Below, piece after piece: positions 1-5,743 of a stretch of DNA of 6,254 nucleotides (position 1 is its first letter; the number at the start of each line of letters is the position of its first letter). Source of the DNA: Deltaproteobacteria bacterium (GTDB lineage: Bacteria > Myxococcota_A > UBA796); assembly GCA_002707085.1 (NCBI GenBank), contig PALY01000002.1, forward strand, positions 1 through 6,254, written 5' to 3'. Position numbers and translations under genes: made by a program. A model generated the notes under the pieces. The model searched no databases, was not told the origin of the DNA, and saw nothing but the letters and a program-made list of their open reading frames with translations.

Positions 1-161
1 GGCCTCGATTGGCACGAGGGTGGAGGGGCGTTCAACTCGACGAATTCTTAGCAGTTGGATTGTTTGATGAGTCGAGGTAATTACCATCCTCACCGTTGTG
101 TCACTTGCGCAATGCGCATGCAACAGACTACCAGCGGTTCGCTGATTCGAGGGAGGTTGCC
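1..161 (+). other. Upstream flank and miaB leader; possible tail of an upstream gene
   Basis: No complete gene is visible here. All three plus-strand frames are open from the window edge and then close, with stops at 49-51 (TAG), 65-67 (TGA) and 78-80 (TAA). The end of an upstream plus-strand gene is therefore possible in any of them. The first frame has the highest third-position GC, like miaB, and would end in GGGAFNSTNS, but 16 codons are too few to decide. A 5-bp hairpin (CCTCG at 3-7, CGAGG at 15-19) has no T-run and is not a convincing terminator. Bases 105-123 hold overlapping palindromes. A good Shine-Dalgarno for miaB lies at 151-156. I found no convincing promoter. Confidence 0.5.
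151..156 (+). promoter_or_regulatory. Ribosome binding site fixing the miaB start
   Basis: GGGAGG lies 5 nt before the ATG at 162 and is a near-perfect Shine-Dalgarno. The open frame extends upstream to a TTG at 96, but that codon has no comparable site at usable spacing. The 22 extra residues also do not resemble any MiaB N-terminus, so 162 is chosen as the start. Confidence 0.8.
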
Positions 162-1502
162 ATGAAGAAGGTGTTTGTTCAGACCTTTGGCTGCCAAATG
201 AACGTGTACGACACGGGCAAGATTCATGCTTTGCTTGGCAAAGATGGGTTTGAGTCTACTGACTCCATGAATGACGCTGATGTCATCATTGTCAACACGT
301 GTTCAATCCGTGAAAAGCCAGAATTAAAGCTACATAGTTTCTTGGGTGATGCGCTTAAGATTAAGCGAACGGAAGACCGTCCGGTGACGGTTGCTGTTGC
401 TGGATGTGTGGCTCAGCAGGAAGGGCAGAAGTTGCTCAACCGTTATCGGGAACTCGATCTTGTTTTTGGTCCAGATGCAGTGCCTCGAGTGCGAGAACTG
501 GTAGATGCCGCTCGTAGTGATGTCCCCCGTGCAACCAAACAGGTGCTCGACACTGAATTTCTAGATTTGGAAACCTATGCTTTCGCTTCAGAACTCGACC
601 CGGGTTCTACGGGGCAAGTTGGAGCCTTTGTTACCATCCAGAAGGGGTGTGACAACAAGTGTACATTCTGCATTGTACCGACCACGCGGGGTCCTGAAGT
701 ATCGCGATCTTCCGATCAGATTCTCGAAGAAGTGAAAGGGTTGGCCGATACGGGTGTCCGTGAAATTACTTTGATTGGGCAGAATGTGAACTCGTATGGC
801 CTCAAGGTTGCTGGGGAGCGCACTTTTGCACAGTTGTTGTACGCAGTTTCCGATGTTCCAGGCGTAGAACGCATTCGCTATACGACAAGTCACCCCCGAG
901 ACATGGGGCCAGATGTGATTCAGGCCTATAGAGACCTGCCCAAGCTGACCAGCCACCTGCATTTGCCTGTGCAGTCTGGAAGTGATCGTGTGCTTCGCCG
1001 AATGAAGCGCTTCTACAATCGCGAGCATTATTTGTCATTGGTAGATCAGTTGCGTGATGCACGGCCTGACATGGTTCTATCGACGGACTTTATTTTGGGC
1101 TTTCCTGGTGAAACAGATGAAGATTTCGAGCAGACGATGAGTTTGTTGGATGAGGTTGCTTTCGAAAGTTCCTTTTCTTTCAAGTATTCCCAGCGTCCGG
1201 GTACGTCGGCTCTTCGTCTATTAAAAGATGAAGTGGCACCCGATGTTGCCCAGGCTCGATTGGTGCGTTTACAGCAACGGCAGCGAGAAATATCCATTGC
1301 TGCCCACGAAAGCTTGTCGGGTCAAACCATGGATGTGTTGGTTGAGGGACCCAGTCGGTACGACGAGGGTGTAGTGTGTGGCCGGACCAGTACTTTCAAG
1401 ATGATCAATTTTCCGGGTACACTGGACTTGGTCGGAAAAACCGTACCGGTTTCGGTCATCCGAGGCTTTACCAACTCACTTCGTGGAGAGTGGGTCCACT
1501 GA
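162..1502 (+). CDS. miaB: tRNA-2-methylthio-N6-dimethylallyladenosine synthase MiaB
   Basis: MiaB is a cytoplasmic radical-SAM methylthiotransferase. It converts i6A to ms2i6A at position 37 of tRNAs that read codons starting with U, which stabilises codon pairing. The 446-residue product has the full family layout. The N-terminal UPF0004 domain has its [4Fe-4S] cysteines at C11 (TFGCQMN), C47 (NTCSIREKPE) and C82 (AGCVAQ). The radical-SAM CxxxCxxC is C163, C167 and C170 (GCDNKCTFC), followed by TTRGPEVSR. Further signatures are HLHLPVQSGSDRVLRRMKR (about 265-283) and TDFILGFPGETDEDF (about 308-322). A TRAM RNA-binding domain spans about 387-446 and contains VEGPSR, GRTSTFKMINFPG and TNSLRGEW. 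Length is close to the E. coli enzyme. The SIREK and NSLRGE motifs favour MiaB over RimO or MtaB. All catalytic cysteines are present, so it should be active. The downstream lipoprotein gene begins 12 bp after the stop and may be co-transcribed, though no shared role is evident. Confidence 0.96.
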   Translation: MKKVFVQTFGCQMNVYDTGKIHALLGKDGFESTDSMNDADVIIVNTCSIREKPELKLHSFLGDALKIKRTEDRPVTVAVAGCVAQQEGQKLLNRYRELDLVFGPDAVPRVRELVDAARSDVPRATKQVLDTEFLDLETYAFASELDPGSTGQVGAFVTIQKGCDNKCTFCIVPTTRGPEVSRSSDQILEEVKGLADTGVREITLIGQNVNSYGLKVAGERTFAQLLYAVSDVPGVERIRYTTSHPRDMGPDVIQAYRDLPKLTSHLHLPVQSGSDRVLRRMKRFYNREHYLSLVDQLRDARPDMVLSTDFILGFPGETDEDFEQTMSLLDEVAFESSFSFKYSQRPGTSALRLLKDEVAPDVAQARLVRLQQRQREISIAAHESLSGQTMDVLVEGPSRYDEGVVCGRTSTFKMINFPGTLDLVGKTVPVSVIRGFTNSLRGEWVH

Positions 1503-1505
1503 ATC

Positions 1506-1509
1506 GAGG
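1506..1509 (+). promoter_or_regulatory. Ribosome binding site favouring the GTG start of the lipoprotein gene
   Basis: GAGG at 1506-1509 is 5 nt from a GTG at 1515 but 14 nt from the in-frame ATG at 1524. The spacing favours GTG. Both starts leave a usable lipoprotein signal peptide (16 or 13 residues before the cysteine), so the choice is not settled. Confidence 0.45.
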
Positions 1510-1514
1510 ATAGT

Positions 1515-2834
1515 GTGCAAAGCATGAGAATCACATTGATCCTGACACTCATGGCTTTGGGTTGTAGCGGAAAGTCTTCTGATTCATCTGGCGACACCTC
1601 CAGTGGCGATGTCGAAGATAGTGGGCAGCCTTCTTCGACGGATGATTCTGGTTCAACGGAAACGAGTACGGCGATATCCGGTGTGGGCGCAGTTCCTTCT
1701 GGGTTGGATGTGGACCCTGGTCCTCCTTGGGATGGGTTGGTCGCCCCGATCGATGGAGATGGCGACGGTGTCTACGAGGACATGGACTGCAATGATGAGG
1801 ACCCAGGCACCTACCCGGAAGCCCCTGAATATTGTGATGGTGTGGACAACGATTGTGACCGGACCATTGATGGCTCCAACGCACTGGATCAATCGTTGTG
1901 GTACTTCGATGAAGATGGTGATGGCTATGGTGTGGGACCGCCAGAGTTGGCATGCTGGTCACCCGGTGATCAGTGGGTGCTTGAAGGGGGAGACTGTGAT
2001 GACGCAGATGCTCGCACCCACGCTGGTGCGGATGAAATCTGTGACGGCATCGACAATGATTGCGACGGAGTAATTGACCCCAGTTCAGCACCGGATGCGT
2101 CTTGGTATCGAGATAACGACGGAGATGGTTGGGGCGACGAATCTGAAGTGGTGGAGTCGTGTGAGTCACCCGGTCGAGACTGGACCACGCTTGGGGGCGA
2201 TTGTGATGATGACGACCCAGGCTCCCACCCAGAAGCTGTAGAGTGGTGTGGTGGTGAGGACAATGATTGTTCTGGCAATGACGATGGAGTGGCGACATGG
2301 ATCGATTCATCGGGTGAAATGACCGACGCCACAGCATGGCTTGTATCTGAAGAGGTTTCTCGGTACACAATCATGAACCCGGGAACACTTCGGATATGCC
2401 CGGGAACGTGGTCTGTTGCTTTGTCTGTTCGCACTTCGAGCGCACGAATAGAGGGCGTTGGGTCCGGTGTGGTTTTGAGTGGGAACGGCACCCACCGCGT
2501 GTTGCGTGCGACTTCCATTGTGGAAGACCTGGAGGTCGAAAACCTTACGCTTCAGAACGGAAGTGCGGACCAGGGTGGTGGTGTCGAGCTGTCTGGAGGA
2601 ACAACACGCTTTCAGGATGTACACATCTCTGGCTGTGAAGCATCGGAAGGATACGGGGGCGGGATCGGTATCGACTCTGATACGAGCTTCATTTTGGAAG
2701 TCTCAAATGGTTCCTTTGAGGGCAATAGCCCTGCTGATGTGGCGGGGGCTGGGTGGCACGCGGAAGTGACAGGTGACGACTTTTCTTGCACCGCGGCAGG
2801 ATGTACGGGGGATGTGACAACGGTCAGTGAATGA
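1515..2834 (+). CDS. Surface lipoprotein with three MopE-type metal-binding repeats and a beta-helix-like C-terminus
   Basis: The 439-residue product begins with a short hydrophobic signal ending MALGC, so C17 is the likely lipidated residue. The lipobox is imperfect, with Ala at -3 and Leu at -2. A low-complexity Ser/Asp/Thr/Gly linker (about 18-60) would hold the protein away from the membrane. Three Cys/Asp-rich repeats follow at about 79-120, 129-189 and 197-258. They carry DGDGDG, GGDCDD and CDGxDNDCDG signatures of the MopE putative metal-binding family (named for a Methylococcus surface copper-binding protein). Regular Asp ladders suggest Ca2+ or other divalent metal, and the paired cysteines suggest disulfides. 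Residues about 284-410 have short hydrophobic strands ending in NLTLQNGSADQGGGV and EGYGGGIGI, which look like rungs of a right-handed parallel beta-helix. It is therefore inferred to be exported and exposed at the cell surface. It is short for such proteins, and its exact function and ligand are unknown. It may be co-transcribed with miaB. Confidence 0.85.
   Translation: MQSMRITLILTLMALGCSGKSSDSSGDTSSGDVEDSGQPSSTDDSGSTETSTAISGVGAVPSGLDVDPGPPWDGLVAPIDGDGDGVYEDMDCNDEDPGTYPEAPEYCDGVDNDCDRTIDGSNALDQSLWYFDEDGDGYGVGPPELACWSPGDQWVLEGGDCDDADARTHAGADEICDGIDNDCDGVIDPSSAPDASWYRDNDGDGWGDESEVVESCESPGRDWTTLGGDCDDDDPGSHPEAVEWCGGEDNDCSGNDDGVATWIDSSGEMTDATAWLVSEEVSRYTIMNPGTLRICPGTWSVALSVRTSSARIEGVGSGVVLSGNGTHRVLRATSIVEDLEVENLTLQNGSADQGGGVELSGGTTRFQDVHISGCEASEGYGGGIGIDSDTSFILEVSNGSFEGNSPADVAGAGWHAEVTGDDFSCTAAGCTGDVTTVSE
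1749..2288 (+). repeat. Three MopE-type protein repeats inside the lipoprotein gene
   Basis: Three in-frame units occupy about 1749-1874, 1899-2081 and 2103-2288. Units 2 and 3 are full length: W-Y/F-x-D-x-D-G-D-G, then C-x-S-P-G-x-x-W, then G-G-D-C-D-D, then E-x-C-x-G-x-D-N-D-C. Unit 1 lacks the middle C-x-S-P-G-x-x-W section and goes directly from DGDGDG to DCNDEDP. Unit 3 has an eroded end, CGGEDNDCSGNDDG in place of CDGIDNDCDGVID. The similarity is mostly at protein level, so the copies look old rather than freshly duplicated. Confidence 0.85.
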
Positions 2835-2838
2835 TTCA
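2828..2838. other. Convergent gene junction with an 11-bp inverted repeat
   Basis: The plus-strand lipoprotein gene stops at 2832-2834 (TGA). The minus-strand gene stops at 2836-2838 (TCA on the plus strand), leaving one base between them. TGAA-TGA-TTCA at 2828-2838 is a small inverted repeat centred on the junction. The stem is only 4 bp and there is no T-run on either side, so I do not call it a terminator. Transcripts from each side probably run into the opposite gene. Confidence 0.5.
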
Positions 2839-3579
2839 GAGGCCGTACCGGACGCTCCTCACAAACATTCCCTCCGCAATATTGCCTTCGGTGTACAGAC
2901 GGCTCACACGTAAATCCAGTTGGCCTTGCGGACTCGGGATGGGAACCATGGCTTTGACCCAGGCATGGGTGGGACCCATTGTGGTGATGGTTGTCTTGTC
3001 GACGATTTGACGATGGTCAGCAACCTTTTTTCCATCAACGAAGATTTCGACGATGACCCAGAAGGCTCGCCCATCGAACTCGGATGGTTTGTTCACGATC
3101 AGGAGGGGGAGTTCAATCAGCAAAGCATCCGGCTCATGTCCTAAAATTCGCAAAGGAAAATTGTCGCTCAGTGGTTGCTTGGTCAACACAGGAACCTGTG
3201 CCGAAGCATCTTTTGACGCGGTGTTCCCCCATGGTGTCCCACCGCCACCACCTTGTTCGTCTGCTTCTTCTCCAGAGGGAATCCATGCCGCAGGTGCGTC
3301 GGGTTCCCGTGCTGAACCATCTCGTAAAATGGCGACTTGTGCTTCGCCCAGACGTTCCACAGACCATGGTCCTGCAACCACCGGTGTTTCCATGAAATGG
3401 GTGTCCCAAGGACCGGGTTCCGCAATCATAGATTCCGATTCATCGAGATCTTGTAGGAAGATGGAACTGTCTGGAGCGCGATCGATCACCGTCACCATAC
3501 GCGGCTTTTTCACCTCTTCAGCAGAAGCTGAAGCGAAAAAAAGCAATGCCAGCCCGATTTGGCAGCACACCATGCCCAT
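2836..3579 (-). CDS. Exported protein of unknown function, downstream member of a paralogous pair
   Basis: I do not recognise a named family. The 247-residue product has a typical Sec signal peptide (hydrophobic core IGLALLFF, probable cleavage after ASASA at residue 20). The mature part has three sections. An N-terminal motif DRAP-DSS-IFL (33-42) leads to WDT (58-60). A variable linker (about 61-140) is rich in Pro, Ala, Gly and Glu and has five consecutive Gly at 110-114. A predicted beta-rich C-terminal domain (about 141-247) carries WVIVEIFVDGKK (174-185) and PTHAWV (203-208). The N-terminal motif and the C-terminal domain match the gene upstream in the same operon, so the two are paralogs. 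No lipobox or membrane anchor is seen after the signal, so periplasmic or secreted location is inferred. GGAG (3589-3592) lies 9 nt before the ATG at 3579, favouring it over the ATG at 3573. It starts 27 bp after the upstream stop and is probably transcribed with it. Confidence 0.8.
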   Translation of the reverse strand: MGMVCCQIGLALLFFASASAEEVKKPRMVTVIDRAPDSSIFLQDLDESESMIAEPGPWDTHFMETPVVAGPWSVERLGEAQVAILRDGSAREPDAPAAWIPSGEEADEQGGGGGTPWGNTASKDASAQVPVLTKQPLSDNFPLRILGHEPDALLIELPLLIVNKPSEFDGRAFWVIVEIFVDGKKVADHRQIVDKTTITTMGPTHAWVKAMVPIPSPQGQLDLRVSRLYTEGNIAEGMFVRSVRYGL

Positions 3580-3606
3580 TCAATCTATCTCCGGTATCGA
3601 ATCGCT

Positions 3607-4281
3607 TTAACGATAGACGGCGGTGCGGGATAACATCAACTGTTCTTTGGTTTTGCCCGTTGAGGTCGAGACCTTCACCGTGACTTCACTGGAAGGTCCA
3701 TTTCGGGGAATGGAATTCCTGATCCAAAGATATGTTGGTACCGATTGGGCGATTGAGGCATCGGTGAAAAGGTGTCGTGATTCACCTGTCTTGGTGCCAT
3801 CTACAAAGGTGTCTACCAATACCCACATGTCTCCCTTCAGGTCTCGCTTGGTTCGGGCAACCAACACCCGAAGGGCAAAAGTAAGGCTTCCATCATCCAT
3901 GGTTGTGAACTCGATGGGAAACAGATCGGTGAATGGTGGAATATCGCTCACGTCGTCATCGAATCCTTCCATGTCCTCTTCAGGATCTTCAGATTCATAG
4001 AAGTCGGGTGCAAATGTATTGGACTCGCCATCCACACTGAGGTCCAGGTCGTCATCAATCTCGACATCCATGTCGATGGCCGCATCGATAATGGATGTGT
4101 CCCATTTGGGTTCGGGACCTGAATCCTCATCATCAAGTAGGAAGATTTCTGCACCAGGGGCTCTGTCGGCTTCCACGGCATCACGATTCTTTTCGCCTTC
4201 TTCAATGAATGAAAATTCGTCATCTTCGGCAAAAGCAGAAAATGAGACAAAGAATAGCGCAGTGGCAAACAAGCGGATCAT
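3607..4281 (-). CDS. Exported acidic protein of unknown function, first member of a paralogous pair
   Basis: I do not recognise a named family. The 224-residue product starts with a signal peptide (MIRLFATALFFVSFSAFA, probable cleavage after residue 18). The motif DRAP-GAE-IFL lies at 39-48 and WDT at 60-62. A strikingly acidic linker (about 61-115) has runs such as EIDDDLDL and ESEDPEEDMEGFDDD. The C-terminal domain (about 121-224) carries WVLVDTFVDGTK (153-164) and PTYLWI (182-187). Motifs and spacing match the downstream gene. The high Asp/Glu content predicts a very low pI and possibly divalent cation binding, but no EF-hand or other defined site is visible. GGAGG at 4286-4290 lies 4 nt before the ATG, and a sigma70-like promoter lies just upstream. 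It heads a two-gene operon that diverges from the ABC exporter genes. Confidence 0.82.
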   Translation of the reverse strand: MIRLFATALFFVSFSAFAEDDEFSFIEEGEKNRDAVEADRAPGAEIFLLDDEDSGPEPKWDTSIIDAAIDMDVEIDDDLDLSVDGESNTFAPDFYESEDPEEDMEGFDDDVSDIPPFTDLFPIEFTTMDDGSLTFALRVLVARTKRDLKGDMWVLVDTFVDGTKTGESRHLFTDASIAQSVPTYLWIRNSIPRNGPSSEVTVKVSTSTGKTKEQLMLSRTAVYR

Positions 4282-4308
4282 GGGTCCTCCATTGGACTTT
4301 AAGGCTGC

Positions 4309-4336
4309 AGGATAGGCCCAAATCCAACTCTGTCAA
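4309..4336 (-). promoter_or_regulatory. Predicted sigma70-type promoter of the exported paralog operon
   Basis: Read on the minus strand, a perfect TTGACA -35 (plus 4331-4336) is followed by a 16-nt spacer and TATCCT as -10 (plus 4309-4314). Transcription would begin near 4302, giving a leader of about 20 nt that contains the GGAGG of the first gene. The -10 matches four of six consensus positions. Confidence 0.6.
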
Positions 4337-4373
4337 CTATCGAATGTGTGCTCTTGACATCGCCATGACCTAA

Positions 4374-4388
4374 TGTGCGGCTTGCACA
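4374..4388. repeat. Short inverted repeat, possible operator
   Basis: TGTGC-GGCTT-GCACA is a 5-bp perfect inverted repeat about 40 bp before the GTG start of the membrane protein gene. Its position downstream of the plus-strand TTGACA suits a regulator site. An inverted repeat of this length can also arise by chance. Confidence 0.25.
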
Positions 4389-4415
4389 ACAGGACTGGAG
4401 GCGTGATGAGGGGGT

Positions 4416-4421
4416 GAGAGG
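4416..4421 (+). promoter_or_regulatory. Ribosome binding site supporting a GTG start
   Basis: GAGAGG ends 5 nt before the GTG at 4427. The first in-frame ATG would be residue 33, inside the first predicted membrane segment, so the GTG is the better start. Confidence 0.55.
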
Positions 4422-4426
4422 CAACC

Positions 4427-5743
4427 GTGGGCAACCCATATTTGAATGTGCATCGTCGGATTCGAAAGCATCAAGGCTTTCGTTTGCACACATGGACGCC
4501 GGTGTTGGCGGCTGCAGTTGCGATGCCATTGGTGGCGGATCATCTGTTGTGGTTTCTCCCACCTGAAGACCAGACTGTTCCCCTGTCGGCATGGGCCACG
4601 GGGTTGGTGGATGTTGCATTGCGCTTATCCGCGCTGATTGCCTCGGCTGTGATTCTGCACAGCTATAGCGATCTTGTCCGTGGACCCGACAGGGCTGTTT
4701 TGGATGTACACCCGTTGAAGGCACGGGCGCTGGTGACGGCCATTGCGATTCATACATTTCGGACGCGCCTGTATCTACCATTGATGGTCGCAGTTTTGTT
4801 CTCCCCGGTAGCTGCACGTGGTGAAGTAGAGGCGTATTTGGGTGCGGTTGGCTTGGCGTTTAGCGGTTGGCTTGGGGGGCTGGGTGTCGGCTACTTGGTC
4901 CATTTGGGCGGTGTATGGGCAGCTTATAGCTCTGTCTTGTCGGCTGTTTTGGATGCTCTGCGTGGCGACAATCCCAGGATGCAGGCGGCGTTAATTTATG
5001 CCCCTGGAGTGGCCTTGGGGATTGTGGGGCTGTCGCTTGGTTTTGCCGCTATGGGTTTGGAAGCCGCATTGGGTGGCTGGACTTTCGGTTGGCTGTGGTT
5101 GGCCATACCTGCTGTGGTGGGTTTTCTCTCATGGCTGTTTGTCGGCAGGCTTGCAGAGAAGTTCTACATTCGCGCTACATTGTTGCTCGCTGAAGTGGAC
5201 GGTGCTTGGGGAAGTCGCGAGACGCCAGAAATCTCCCTTGAGGTCTACCTAGAGAAGTTTGGGAGGGGACGGCCTGAACTCCTGCGGGCGTTGAGGCATG
5301 GGTGGCGTAATCTGCGGACCTTTGCCACCGGGGGATGGATATTGGGTTTGTTGAGTGCAGCTTTATGTTGGTCCGATGTGAGTCGAGCCCCCATGGTGGG
5401 TGCGGGGTCTGTGGTGTTGATTGCGGGGGTGGCCGCTCGAATGGCTGAAGGTGACCCGCTTTGGCTGGATAAGGCACTTGGTGTTTCTGTCGCTCGGGTT
5501 GCCACGGCGCGATTCTTGGTGGCTTTGATGTACACAGGCGGTGTGTTGACACCCCTGGGATTGGTTTTGGCTGTTCGACATGGGATGTCGGGCTTCTTGA
5601 TGTTGAGTGGTCTCGCCGTGTTGACTTTACTGGTCTCTGCCGCCGCCGCCGCTGTTGCAAGGCAGTGGCGCGAACGGGCAACTTGGGCATACGGGACCTT
5701 GGCGCTGGTCGCATGGGCCGGCTTTGTGAGGGTGATTGGATGA
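4427..5743 (+). CDS. Multi-pass membrane protein, probable ABC exporter permease
   Basis: The 438-residue product is very hydrophobic, with about 10-11 predicted membrane segments. Approximate positions are 24-44, 55-78, 115-130, 136-160, 186-212, 218-240, 299-316, 322-338, 363-383, 388-410 and 418-436. A basic N-terminus (HRRIRKHQGFR) is expected to be cytoplasmic. Two hydrophilic stretches stand out: about 79-112, with SDLVRGPDRAVLDVHPLKAR, and about 241-298, with many charged residues. The latter are candidates for cytoplasmic contacts with an ATPase. Assignment as a permease rests mainly on the ATGA overlap with the downstream ABC ATPase gene, which implies translational coupling. I recognise no specific family motif; the length and segment number exceed the usual six-segment ABC-2 permease. 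The substrate cannot be read from sequence. GTG start with GAGAGG 5 nt upstream. Confidence 0.75.
   Translation: MGNPYLNVHRRIRKHQGFRLHTWTPVLAAAVAMPLVADHLLWFLPPEDQTVPLSAWATGLVDVALRLSALIASAVILHSYSDLVRGPDRAVLDVHPLKARALVTAIAIHTFRTRLYLPLMVAVLFSPVAARGEVEAYLGAVGLAFSGWLGGLGVGYLVHLGGVWAAYSSVLSAVLDALRGDNPRMQAALIYAPGVALGIVGLSLGFAAMGLEAALGGWTFGWLWLAIPAVVGFLSWLFVGRLAEKFYIRATLLLAEVDGAWGSRETPEISLEVYLEKFGRGRPELLRALRHGWRNLRTFATGGWILGLLSAALCWSDVSRAPMVGAGSVVLIAGVAARMAEGDPLWLDKALGVSVARVATARFLVALMYTGGVLTPLGLVLAVRHGMSGFLMLSGLAVLTLLVSAAAAAVARQWRERATWAYGTLALVAWAGFVRVIG
5728..5731 (+). promoter_or_regulatory. Ribosome binding site for the ABC ATPase, inside the permease gene
   Basis: GAGG lies 8 nt before the ATG at 5740, within the last codons of the permease gene. 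Together with the ATGA overlap (5740-5743) it supports coupled translation of the two subunits. Confidence 0.6.

Larger units (their letters stand above)
4282..4426. other. Divergent intergenic region between exported-protein operon and ABC exporter genes
   Basis: These 145 bp hold the minus-strand promoter and a second perfect TTGACA reading plus at 4354-4359. The two hexamers point away from each other and lie 17 bp apart. The plus-strand copy has no acceptable -10 at 15-18 nt; the nearest candidate, TAATGT at 4371-4376, is only 11 nt away. A 5-bp inverted repeat with a 5-nt loop (TGTGC at 4374-4378, GCACA at 4384-4388) lies where a plus-strand -10 would be expected. The exporter promoter is therefore unidentified, and may need an activator or another sigma factor. 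Confidence 0.5.

Noticed and set aside
3..19. Hairpin CCTCG-N7-CGAGG as a terminator
   Set aside because: The stem is only 5 bp and is followed by a G-rich stretch, not a T-run.
11..46. GGCACGAGG near a GAATTC site, resembling a cDNA cloning adaptor
   Set aside because: The bases are not in adaptor order or adjacent (GGCACGAGG at 11-19, GAATTC about 20 bp later), so this is coincidence rather than vector.
55..83. Possible miaB promoter: TTGGAT, 17-nt spacer, TAATTA
   Set aside because: The spacing is right, but the -35 matches only three consensus positions and the -10 only two. It is too weak to call.
588..1028. Minus-strand open frame of 146 codons
   Set aside because: It lies entirely inside miaB, whose conserved motifs cover the plus strand; no coherent protein features.
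1549..2370. Long minus-strand open frame (273 codons) rich in His and Pro
   Set aside because: It lies antisense to the MopE-repeat gene. Its composition is what the Asp/Gly/Cys-rich codons give in reverse, and it has no signal, domain or ribosome binding site.
3220..3290. Gly-codon run in the downstream exported paralog as a possible phase-variable tract
   Set aside because: The DNA is CCACCGCCACCACC-like with mixed codons, not a homopolymer or perfect short tandem repeat, so slippage-driven switching is unlikely.
3053..3610. Plus-strand open frame of 185 codons
   Set aside because: It is antisense to the exported paralog gene. The minus-strand frame has a signal peptide and a paralog, and this one has neither.
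4278..4292. Four-codon mini-frame on the minus strand whose TGA overlaps the ATG of the first exported paralog
   Set aside because: It contains the Shine-Dalgarno of the real gene and would start only about 10 nt into the predicted transcript, with no ribosome site of its own. Probably chance.
4299..4817. Minus-strand open frame of 172 codons crossing the divergent region
   Set aside because: It overlaps the membrane protein start and the promoter region, and has no domain or signal; its Cys/Pro/Ser-rich composition looks non-coding.
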